The position numbers were made by a program, and so were the translations under genes. Shown in pieces: positions 17,731-24,472 of a DNA stretch of 64,000 nt. How positions within the stretch are numbered: the first letter of the stretch is position 1; each line of letters begins with the position of its first letter. Under the pieces are notes generated by a model. That model worked only from the letters and a program-made list of their open reading frames with translations. It was not told the origin of the DNA and made no database searches. Source of the DNA: Acinetobacter genomosp. 15BJ (GTDB lineage: Bacteria > Pseudomonadota > Gammaproteobacteria > Pseudomonadales > Moraxellaceae); assembly GCF_000400715.1 (NCBI RefSeq), contig NZ_KE007351.1:257530-321529 (forward strand), written 5' to 3'.

Positions 17731-18615
17731 ATGTCAATTCAATCCATATCTTCAACTATTACAAGACTTAATAAAGAATTCGCAGATATCACTCACCGCA
17801 TGAGCTTAGAACAAAAGAAAATAGCAGATACGAATGCTAAATTAGTCCAAATGCAAAAATCCATAACCAACAATATTAGCCCCTCTTCTCTAAGCTCTAA
17901 ATTATCTGAAATTAGCCGTAAAGAGCAGGAACTTTCTAGATATCAAATCAAGGTTGCCGAGCTTCAAAAAAAGAAAACAGAAATTCATAACAAGCTGCTT
18001 AAAGAAAATCAGAACTTAGCAAAAGCAGAAGAACTTGAAAGAAAAAAATTGGAGGCTCTAGTTAAGAAGCAGCAAAAAGAAGAAATTGAACATCAGAAAA
18101 AGTTAAAACGTGAAATCGATGCAATTAAGGTATCAACACGACACATCACTAATGTTACAGCATCTCCTTATCTCGATTCGGTACCAGAAGTCGAAGTTGA
18201 ATACGATCTATTTATTTCACATGCTTCAGAAGACAAGGAAGATTTTGTCCGACCTCTTGCTGAGACATTGCAACAGCTTGGCATTAAAGTATGGTACGAC
18301 GAATTCTCCTTAAGAGTGGGAGATAGTCTGCGCAGAAAAATTGATAGTGGACTCAAGAACTCTAGATATGGAACTGTCGTGCTATCAGAAGCATTTATAA
18401 AAAAAGATTGGACCCAGTATGAATTAGACGGTCTAGTTGCTAGAGAAATGAATGGGCACAAAATGATATTGCCAATTTGGCACAAAATTTCCAAAACAGA
18501 TGTCATCAACTACAGTCCTAATCTCGCTGATAAAGTTGCATTGAATACTTCTATCAACACCATCCAAGAAATTGCAGATCAGTTAGCCGATGTCATATTA
18601 GAAAGGAAATCTTAA
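17731..18615 (+). CDS. coiled-coil TIR-domain NADase, AbTir-like
   Basis: A 294-residue protein. Residues ~1-140 are Lys/Glu/Gln-rich heptads forming a long coiled coil. Residues ~157-290 are a TIR domain opening EYDLFISHASEDKEDFV. The helix WTQYELDGLVAREM places the expected catalytic glutamate at E231. The domain closely resembles, from memory, AbTir of A. baumannii, whose TIR domain cleaves NAD+ and makes a cyclic ADP-ribose isomer (2'cADPR) and whose coiled coil multimerises it. Role here (phage defence or host-directed) is open: no Thoeris-type effector is adjacent. The ATG at 17731 is preferred over 17680 because the coiled coil begins there; neither has a strong ribosome site. Confidence 0.85.
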   Translation: MSIQSISSTITRLNKEFADITHRMSLEQKKIADTNAKLVQMQKSITNNISPSSLSSKLSEISRKEQELSRYQIKVAELQKKKTEIHNKLLKENQNLAKAEELERKKLEALVKKQQKEEIEHQKKLKREIDAIKVSTRHITNVTASPYLDSVPEVEVEYDLFISHASEDKEDFVRPLAETLQQLGIKVWYDEFSLRVGDSLRRKIDSGLKNSRYGTVVLSEAFIKKDWTQYELDGLVAREMNGHKMILPIWHKISKTDVINYSPNLADKVALNTSINTIQEIADQLADVILERKS

Positions 18616-18714
18616 ATTTCAGCTCATTTTCTTTTGCTGAATATTAAATATAGAGCAAGTAATAATTGAAACTATTCCTCAACTTACTATCTCTTAGACA
18701 TTATTTATATAACA

Positions 18715-18785
18715 TTTTGATGTGGTAACAGCATTCGATAATGAAAAATTTGATGTGGTAACAGCAAAATTTTGATATAGCAACA
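18715..18785 (+). repeat. three imperfect direct repeats
   Basis: TTTGATGTGGTAACAGCA occurs at 18716-18733 and 18749-18766, and a shorter variant TTTGATATAGCAACA at 18771-18785. They sit in the non-coding gap after the TIR gene. Spacing (33 and 22 bp) is compatible with iteron-type protein sites, perhaps the remnant of a second origin. Function is inference. Confidence 0.5.
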
Positions 18786-18886
18786 AGAGCAGAGTTTAAA
18801 AAATAGACAAAAACAAGGACATCATCATATCATTCGGTCATTATGGGTTTGTTACTTTTAAATATAAAAATTGGGAGTACTTCAGC

Positions 18887-19180
18887 ATGTTTAAACAAAA
18901 ATATATCATTACTGTAGAAAGCAAATCTCCACCTAGAATATGTCTTGGGGATACTATATACGGCGCTAAAGTCGTCTCGCTTGAAGTAGAACAATATCCG
19001 GATCTAGTTGATTTGGCATGGCTCACTAAACGCTTTCCGATGTCCAGGCAAACCCTAGCAGCCAAACTTGAAATTCTAAATTTAGGTGGCTCACGCAAGA
19101 AACTCTATGATCCCAATTTTGTTATTTCTTTTCTAAAAATGGATATGAAAAAGAAAACAGGCCGACCAAGAAAAAATTGA
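18887..19180 (+). CDS. hypothetical protein, winged-helix-like C-terminal half
   Basis: 97 residues, no family recognised. The N-terminal 45 residues look like a small beta-rich domain (YIITVESKSPPRICLGD). The middle (LVDLAWLTKRFPMSRQTLAA) reads like a helix-turn-helix, and the C-terminus is basic (KKKTGRPRKN, AT-hook-like RPRK). GGGAG lies upstream of the ATG. It follows the direct repeats at 18715-18785, so it could be a small DNA-binding protein acting on them; this is speculation. Confidence 0.6.
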   Translation: MFKQKYIITVESKSPPRICLGDTIYGAKVVSLEVEQYPDLVDLAWLTKRFPMSRQTLAAKLEILNLGGSRKKLYDPNFVISFLKMDMKKKTGRPRKN

Positions 19181-19280
19181 ACCAATTCACAAATCAAAAA
19201 CTTCTTGCCAAAATATAGTTGTTAGATAAACATACATAAACTTTATAAAACATTATTAATTGAAAATTTTGAGGGGTCTC

Positions 19281-19766
19281 ATGTCGTATTTAATCAAGCT
19301 TTATCCTGATAATTGCTATCTAATTTCTGATGGTGAGGGAGACATGATAACTACCAATTCTCGTCAGGAAGCCATACAAGACGGTTTATTTGATGATTTT
19401 GAATCTGCAGATGACACGGCTCAATGTTTCAGCAGTGGTATGACTCGTGGCGTTGATTACATTATTGAAGCTGTATCTCTCGATCCCTATCATGTTGTGC
19501 AAATAACTATTCCTGTCGAAAAAGCTCCTCGACTTAAAGATATTCATAAATTCATCAAAAATGACAAAGCACAGGTTTTTTTGACAAATAAGACTACAGC
19601 CAATGATGCAATGGATGGTTTTACTCGCTACGGTGTATCGACTGGAACCAATGCAGTGCTTTATAAATCAGATCAATATGACGTTCGTAAAGAAGCTATT
19701 TCTCAGTTCTTAAATGAAAGATTTGGGACCCAATGGGAAATAAAACTTCTACCCGTGCAAGTTTAG
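19281..19766 (+). CDS. hypothetical protein
   Basis: 161 residues, no family recognised. It begins MSYLIKLYPDNCYLISDGEG, is mildly acidic, and shows no signal peptide or membrane segment. I use the ATG at 19281, with GAGGGG seven bases upstream, in preference to a TTG at 19260. It stands alone: 100 bp after the previous gene and 220 bp before the lipoprotein. Confidence 0.6.
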   Translation: MSYLIKLYPDNCYLISDGEGDMITTNSRQEAIQDGLFDDFESADDTAQCFSSGMTRGVDYIIEAVSLDPYHVVQITIPVEKAPRLKDIHKFIKNDKAQVFLTNKTTANDAMDGFTRYGVSTGTNAVLYKSDQYDVRKEAISQFLNERFGTQWEIKLLPVQV

Positions 19767-19987
19767 TTTATGAATCGAGTAATCGTACCTTTTGACCTAA
19801 TTAGTTAATACCAAACTCTACCGTTCAGGAAGTAGTTCAAATTACTTTTAACGAGCTGGTGTGGGTTAAAGCTAAGATTCTTAACCTAAGTATCAAAGGC
19901 GGATATTACTATTTAGAGCTAACACTTTTCACCAAGTTTTTTTGAAATTTCTTATTACTTTATATGAATAGAATTGGAATATTCGAT

Positions 19988-20878
19988 ATGAAAAATTTAA
20001 ATATATTGTGTGCTTTTGGCGCAGTTCTTCCACTTTTTGGCTGTGTTACAGCAAACTCTATTAAGCCAAGCGATGTAAAGCAATACAACTCGCCACAAAG
20101 CCTGATCGATGGTAAAAAACTCAATGGAAAAGATGGTATAGGCAAAGAATACCTATTTGAAGACTCCGTACCAGATGCTCTGATCCCGCATGCATATATG
20201 AACAACCTATGTGTTGCACAAGGGGGCAAGCTATTCCAGATATCTAAAACGTCATTACGTTATATGACAGGTAAGCATATATCTGCACTTAATTATCCGA
20301 ATTTGCTTGCGGCAACCGGAACATTTCATTGTGCGTCAAATACGCCGTGGAATGTGTCTATTGAGCCTATTGCATCTCGCATAGGTGGTGTTACTGGAAG
20401 CGATCCGTTGAATTTCGTTACACTAAAAACATCAGTAGTCTCAAAGGAGCAAGCAGATAGTGCCTTACGGACTTCATATCAACAAGAACGGGTTATAGAA
20501 ACCAAAGCAAAGCAGGCCAAGGAAAAGGCAAAGAGTGATCAACTGCGCTTAAAGGCTGAGTATGAAAGAAACCTGATAGTGAACGCACCAAAAGAAAATG
20601 ATATCGGACAAACAATTTGTAAGAATACCCCGTTAAGCGCTTATACAGGAACACTGGTTTATGGGCAGCCGACTTACAATCAAGTTGAAGGTATTGTGAT
20701 TGCAAGTTTAGAGGGTTTTTCAAACGATAAACAAAATATAAAAATCAATATTAAAGGTTGGTTAAACAACAGCAATCAAGTTTCTTCGGGCCGTGATGTT
20801 CTTTACAAACAAACGCCGTTGGAGTCAGGGCGCGTGATTTGGGACAACAAGCAACAATGGTTTAAGTGCAATTACTAA
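19988..20878 (+). CDS. putative lipoprotein of unknown function
   Basis: A 296-residue exported protein. The N-terminus MKNLNILCAFGAVLPLFGC is a type II signal peptide with lipobox LFGC, so it should be acylated and anchored in a membrane. Residues ~160-200 are a charged Lys/Glu/Gln helix; the C-terminal third contains a Cys pair and no recognised domain. The start at 19988 is chosen because the lipoprotein signal begins there. No linked functional partner is evident. Confidence 0.72.
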   Translation: MKNLNILCAFGAVLPLFGCVTANSIKPSDVKQYNSPQSLIDGKKLNGKDGIGKEYLFEDSVPDALIPHAYMNNLCVAQGGKLFQISKTSLRYMTGKHISALNYPNLLAATGTFHCASNTPWNVSIEPIASRIGGVTGSDPLNFVTLKTSVVSKEQADSALRTSYQQERVIETKAKQAKEKAKSDQLRLKAEYERNLIVNAPKENDIGQTICKNTPLSAYTGTLVYGQPTYNQVEGIVIASLEGFSNDKQNIKINIKGWLNNSNQVSSGRDVLYKQTPLESGRVIWDNKQQWFKCNY

Positions 20879-20916
20879 AATATGAAATGACATATTTTGT
20901 ATCTACAGACCATCTA

Positions 20917-20946
20917 TACACCACTAAATCAAATTCTAGTGGTGTA
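20917..20946 (+). terminator. hairpin after the lipoprotein gene
   Basis: Perfect 10-bp stem TACACCACTA/TAGTGGTGTA with a 10-nt loop, 39 bp past the stop. The following T run is weak (TTTG), so termination efficiency is uncertain. Confidence 0.5.
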
Positions 20947-21048
20947 TTTGTCAGTGGGCATTTAGTTCATTTGGCTATTTTGTTTATGCTGTGTTGCATA
21001 CTCATCGATGGCAAGCTACTTAATTTCTGTAAAAATCGCTTTATATAA

Positions 21049-21195
21049 TTTGCCTTCCGCCAACTCACAGATGTTATCGAAGTCATCAGTGAACGGTTTG
21101 GGAAGAATCTCGTCACGTTAGGCATTGCTAACAATCAAGAAGCCTCATGGCACATGAATCAAAACCTTAGATCACCATCATATTTAACAAAATAG
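21049..21195 (+). pseudogene. umuC: umuC C-terminal fragment (Y-family DNA polymerase)
   Basis: A start-less open frame of 48 codons reads FAFRQLTDVIEVISERFGKN and ends WHMNQNLRSPSYLTK-stop, which matches the tail of UmuC proteins (W-x-M-K/N...SPxYTT). The catalytic palm domain is absent. Plasmid-borne umuDC genes are frequent in Acinetobacter, so this is probably a deletion relic. Recognition is from the short motif only. Confidence 0.65.
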
Positions 21196-21223
21196 TCTGA
21201 CTTACCAAGAGTAGGATAAAAAC

Positions 21224-21442
21224 ATGCATTTATTTAAATTAACTGACGAACAAATTACTCAACTCCTAATCCCGAAACGCTTTATACCACCCACTCCACC
21301 TGAACATGAAGGCAAGAACATGGTTTATGTTTTTGATAGTGAGGATAAGTTTGAGCTGACTTATGATGAACTGGTGGAGATCATTAGCAAAGCAAGAATG
21401 ACTGGACCGAAGTTGATACCAGTCTTAGGCACCGTGAATTAA
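21224..21442 (+). CDS. small hypothetical protein
   Basis: 72 residues beginning MHLFKLTDEQITQLLIPKRF, acidic in the middle, with no recognised domain. TAGGAT is upstream at a suitable distance. It follows the umuC relic, so it may once have been part of that locus. Moderate confidence only. Confidence 0.5.
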   Translation: MHLFKLTDEQITQLLIPKRFIPPTPPEHEGKNMVYVFDSEDKFELTYDELVEIISKARMTGPKLIPVLGTVN

Positions 21443-21807
21443 ATTGTGCAGTGTCCGCACGCCACTTGAAACATTATTTGATTGGAAATGAATTTTGGCT
21501 GAGAAAAATTTAGCTCAAATTTAACCTAACAGGCCCACTAAAAAATGGGTAACTGTCAGATCGGGTTTGGACTACAACACTTTAGCTCATCGATTTACCA
21601 AAGTGCTAATCTTTACACTATTGTCTAAAATCCAGTGACCAAATTGTGATGCTAAAGCTTTTAAATTCTCCTTATTATGAATCAAAGTTAGCATGATGCT
21701 TTTCATAAAGACAGTTTACTTATAACCAGAGAGATTTTTAGACAATTCCCCCTTTTCATTTTGCTTAGGCTATTTCAACCAGAGTTCATCTTCTAGCATG
21801 ATTTTTA
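21443..21807. other. intergenic region without supported genes
   Basis: No coding signal that I can support. It leads into a transposase scrap on the reverse strand. Several short palindromic AT stretches but no clear promoter or RNA. Confidence 0.4.
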
Positions 21808-21882
21808 ACATTTTGTGGATTTTCTTTCTATCTGCTCTCTCAAAGCTTTCGAGTCATATCCCTTATCAGCGCTAAGAAGATC
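21808..21882 (-). pseudogene. scrap of an IS5-family transposase
   Basis: 25 codons on the reverse strand read DLLSADKGYDSKALREQIER, the ADKGYDS catalytic-Asp motif of IS5-group (IS427/IS1031-like) DDE transposases. Both sides are lost. Too short for a closer assignment, and different from the remnant at 9047-9547, which lacks this segment. Confidence 0.65.
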
Positions 21883-21904
21883 GGTATTTTTCATAAATTA
21901 AGCC

Positions 21905-21929
21905 AAAAAAACCCGCCATGTAGACGGGT
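21905..21929 (-). terminator. intrinsic terminator of the hic module
   Basis: ACCCG stem arms at 21911-21915 and 21925-21929; on the reverse strand the hairpin is followed by seven T. It lies just downstream of the hicB reading frame. Confidence 0.65.
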
Positions 21930-21947
21930 GGTTGCTCTCTTAAGATC

Positions 21948-22323
21948 TTAATCGTGTAGTGCTAATTCTGCACTTTTTGCCAAAAAGGCAGATCGACTTA
22001 AATGCTGTCTTTTTGCAACAGCATCAATATGTTTGACCAAAGACTCTGACATACTGACATTGATACGGACTGATTTTGCTTGTATCAATATCAATCAACA
22101 ACCAGAACCCATCTTGAAATCGCTCATCACCCAACCATTGTTCAGGGCTTGATGGTTTTGGTAATTTCAAATCCTCACCATCAAAATGAAGCTCTACAGC
22201 CTCTTGCGCCATGCGTTGAATATCTTGCATTTCATCTGCTGCACTAAAACACCCTTCAAAGTCAGGAAAAGTTAAGCCGTATGCAGTATCTTCATCTTTA
22301 TGAACATATACTGGATATAACAT
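21948..22323 (-). pseudogene. hicB: hicB antitoxin gene with a frameshift
   Basis: The frame from 22323 encodes a HicB N-terminal domain (MLYPVYVHKDEDTAYGLTFP, then an HFDGEDL-type segment and FWLLIDIDTSK), but after DTSK it slips and ends at 22024. The neighbouring frame continues exactly where it should, with SVRINVSMSESLVKHIDAVA and LSRSAFLAKSAE, stopping at 21948. The span is 376 bp, one base off a multiple of three, so a single-base indel near 22078 explains it. The lost part is the ribbon-helix-helix-like operator-binding domain that also completes autoregulation. A sequencing error is possible. Confidence 0.85.
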
Positions 22324-22325
22324 AT

Positions 22326-22514
22326 TTACCTCCACTCCCAACCAGCCTGTTTATAAATATTGCATAAAGTGCCAATCGGCATGTCTTTCCTCGGGCGAGG
22401 AACTACAACATGATCAGATTTTTCAGGATGCTTGTATTTCTCATGGTCGCTTTTATCTCCCACTTTGTACCAGCCTTCCTGCTCTAGACACTTAATAATG
22501 TCTTTGCTATTCAT
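22326..22514 (-). CDS. hicA: HicA-type mRNA interferase toxin
   Basis: A 62-residue HicA toxin: small double-stranded-RNA-binding-like fold, with the expected catalytic histidine at H24 (KSDHEKYKHP) and the conserved VPRPRKDMPIGTLCNIYKQAG tail split as VPRPRKDMPIGTL and CNIYKQAGW. It cleaves mRNA when free of HicB. Two bases separate it from hicB, which follows. I take the ATG at 22514; a longer reading to 22592 runs back through an IS3-type end. Toxin intact next to a frameshifted antitoxin is notable. Confidence 0.88.
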   Translation of the reverse strand: MNSKDIIKCLEQEGWYKVGDKSDHEKYKHPEKSDHVVVPRPRKDMPIGTLCNIYKQAGWEWR

Positions 22515-22579
22515 TGTGTAATTATACGCAACACTATATTGAAGTGGCGTTAGAATGTTGCCATATTCGTCAAGAAAGT

Positions 22580-22607
22580 TTGTCTCAGACAAACTCGGTA
22601 CGGTTCA
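22580..22607 (-). repeat. solitary IS3-type terminal repeat
   Basis: The reverse strand reads TGAACCGTACCGAGTTTGTC, nearly the same as the end at 58111-58138 (TGAACCGTACCGGGTTTGTC), which caps an IS3-family orfA. No transposase is attached here. It lies 65 bp upstream of hicA and may influence its promoter. Confidence 0.6.
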
Positions 22608-22830
22608 CTTTATTAAGTGCAAAAAAGCAAAAAACTTTACTGCGTAAAGCTACAATGGGCAGTATTTCAATGATAATTTTATATAGTGTTTTTTTATTTA
22701 TTACCGTTTTTGTGATTCTTAACGAAGGAATAAAGCGATTATAGGCACATAGACTTTGTAAATTGAAATATCAAGACTAACAAGAAATTCAAATTGATTA
22801 CTAATAGAGCGCCTCGCAGCGCCCTATCTT

Positions 22831-23232
22831 TTAGAAAAACGTATCTGCCGATACATTAAACCGCTCAGACAATGCCTTAATATGACGTATATTCAGTTGG
22901 CGTTTACCACTTAAAATCTCAGAAATCACAGATTGGGTTGCAACCTCTGCTAAGTCAGACTGACCTAAACCATGTTGCTCCATTAAAAAAGCCAAAGCAG
23001 CGCGACCATTCCCTTTAGGCATAGGAAGATGCTCATTTTCATAATCAGAAACCAGATCACCAAGCTGATGAATAAGCCCCATTAAAGGATGAGACTCATC
23101 ATCACCAACGGTATCTAAAAGTTCATCTAAAGCTTCAACAAGTGTATGAAAGTCTTCTTCATTTTCTGGCTTGCTGAGCAATGGTGCAACGTAGTGCCAG
23201 TGGTCTACGGCCTGTTTAATCATCGCGTTCAT
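22831..23232 (-). CDS. higA: HigA-type antitoxin (Xre/HTH)
   Basis: A 133-residue antitoxin. The C-terminal half is a Cro/CI helix-turn-helix (LGQSDLAEVATQSVISEILS, then GKRQLNIRHIKALSERFNVS); the N-terminal part should wrap the toxin. The ATG at 23232 directly follows GGAAGGTTAGT, so longer in-frame starts are rejected. It is one base downstream of higB, the inverted toxin-first gene order typical of higBA. It is the likely ligand of the repeats at 23531-23579. Confidence 0.88.
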   Translation of the reverse strand: MNAMIKQAVDHWHYVAPLLSKPENEEDFHTLVEALDELLDTVGDDESHPLMGLIHQLGDLVSDYENEHLPMPKGNGRAALAFLMEQHGLGQSDLAEVATQSVISEILSGKRQLNIRHIKALSERFNVSADTFF

Positions 23233-23233
23233 A

Positions 23234-23524
23234 CTAACCTTCCTTCCAATGACCTTTGTCATATTCTTTATGGGACAAGACATGACGGATATACACACGT
23301 TTCGCCTGATACATCACGACTGCAATAAGTCGGATCTTGTTCCCGCCAATATCGAACACATGGAACTTTCCAACTTTATCGACCGCTGGAAAGAGCTGTT
23401 TCATCTCAGCAAAATCTTTCGGATCGTTTGCCTTTATGATTCGATACCAACCATCTAATGCCGTTTCAGCCTGTGGCCACTTGTGCATTGCTGCTATAAT
23501 TCGAGCGTGGGTGATCACATGCAT
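23234..23524 (-). CDS. higB: HigB-type RelE-superfamily toxin
   Basis: A 96-residue HigB-family ribosome-dependent mRNA endonuclease. It begins MHVITHARI and carries the family core ALDGWYRIIKANDPKDFAEM, FPAVDKVGKFHVFDIGGNK, and YIRHVLSHKEYDKGHWK. First gene of the operon with its own promoter immediately upstream. Inhibited by HigA binding. All segments look intact, so this module should be functional. Confidence 0.9.
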   Translation of the reverse strand: MHVITHARIIAAMHKWPQAETALDGWYRIIKANDPKDFAEMKQLFPAVDKVGKFHVFDIGGNKIRLIAVVMYQAKRVYIRHVLSHKEYDKGHWKEG

Positions 23525-23530
23525 AACATT

Positions 23531-23581
23531 TTATCGCATTTTGCTATAAATCAAGTATAAACCAATTATCGCATTTTGCAA
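23531..23581 (-). promoter_or_regulatory. higBA promoter with two operator repeats
   Basis: On the reverse strand TTGCAA (23576-23581) and TATACT (23554-23559) are 16 bp apart. The 14-bp direct repeat TTATCGCATTTTGC (read on the + strand) occurs at 23566-23579, covering the -35 region, and at 23531-23544, just past the -10. This is the arrangement expected for HigA autorepression. Confidence 0.72.
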
Positions 23582-23598
23582 TATTGAGGGGCTAGGAT

Positions 23599-23626
23599 GA
23601 ATAAAGTGCCAAACGGCGCTTTATTC
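23599..23626. other. strong hairpin upstream of higBA
   Basis: 12-bp stem GAATAAAGTGCC/GGCGCTTTATTC (one G-T pair) closed by AAAC. No T run follows on either strand. It could end transcription of the helicase relic or be part of a small RNA; undetermined. Confidence 0.35.
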
Positions 23627-23741
23627 ATTATCAGAATTCACTTAATCTGATGACCTTAAAAATGCCTGTTCATTGATCTGACTTTTCCCCGTCAATGACT
23701 TGATTTAAATCATGCTTTTCATCACAAAGGTTTCAGACAAT

Positions 23742-24355
23742 TTAAGCAACCTGTTGATTTATTTTGATCTCTTCCAATGCTTTTACCAATTTAGTTAAGT
23801 TCTGCTCTGGATCCAGCCACCAATCAACTGTCCACACTGATAATACCTGCCAGCCTAACCCATTTAATACTGTTGGTCTGAGCTGATCACGGTCTCTTGC
23901 TGTAGCTGCTTTTGCATAATTTTCACCATCGACTAGAATACCTACAATATAGCTATCTGCATGCAAGTCATCTTTAATAGCTAGATCTACACAGCTATCG
24001 CCCTGACCTATTCCGGGGTCCACGCTCCAACCTTTTTCTTGAAGCTTATTCTGTAAGTACTGTACAAATTCTTTTTTAGTCTGCTGTTTTTTTGATCAAC
24101 ATAATTTAAATGCAACTGACCACTACGAGCAAAAACTAAGAAGTCTTTTAAATCCCTTACACCCTCACTATTGGTGCTTGCCAAATTAATTTCTTCTGGA
24201 CTTAAGGTCGAGAAAACATGTAATCCTTGACGAGCGCGAGTAATTGCTACATTTAGACGGCGCTGACCACCTTGACGGTTAAGTGCACCAAAATTCATAG
24301 ATAAGCGGCCATCACGGTCTTTTGCGTAAGTAATTGAGAAAACGATAATATCGCG
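23742..24355 (-). pseudogene. C-terminal fragment of a superfamily I helicase (DUF4011/DUF3320-like)
   Basis: The reverse strand reads RDIIVFSITYAKDRDGRLS, NFGALNRQGGQRRLNVAITR and ARQGLHVFSTLSPEEINL, the UvrD_C2-like end of large COG1112-type helicases, then after a one-base slip in a seven-A run near 24093 continues KKEFVQYLQNKLQEKGWSVD and CVDLAIKDDLHADSYIVGIL, an MTES/Vsr-like endonuclease domain, ending at 23742. The N-terminal helicase core is gone; the fragment begins in IS3 sequence. Such helicase-nuclease proteins often sit in defence islands, but this one is dead. Confidence 0.75.
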
Positions 24356-24472
24356 TTCATTGGCCCGTTGCAGTTCTTTATTCTCACGCTCAAGTTATTT
24401 GATACGTAGCTGATCTGAAAGGAGTTGTACTTTAACTGGATTCTGTTGATTCAAATACTTCTGAAATTATTT
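24356..24472 (-). pseudogene. IS3-family orfA fragment
   Basis: The reverse strand reads QKYLNQQNPVKVQLLSDQLRIK, a stop, then LERENKELQRANE, the leucine-zipper end of an IS3 orfA (compare MEREIKELKRANEILRKAAA at 57771-58088). At RANE it switches in frame into the helicase sequence RDIIVFS. Only 117 bp survive, between the recombinase operon and the helicase relic. Confidence 0.7.

Noticed and set aside
18841..19098. 85-codon reverse-strand frame
   Set aside because: Antisense to the 97-residue gene, which has the better start context.
22514..22744. 76-codon + strand frame, or a 29-residue membrane peptide from 22655
   Set aside because: Overlaps the hicA start and an IS3 end, and no ribosome site; KdpF-like appearance is only hydrophobicity.
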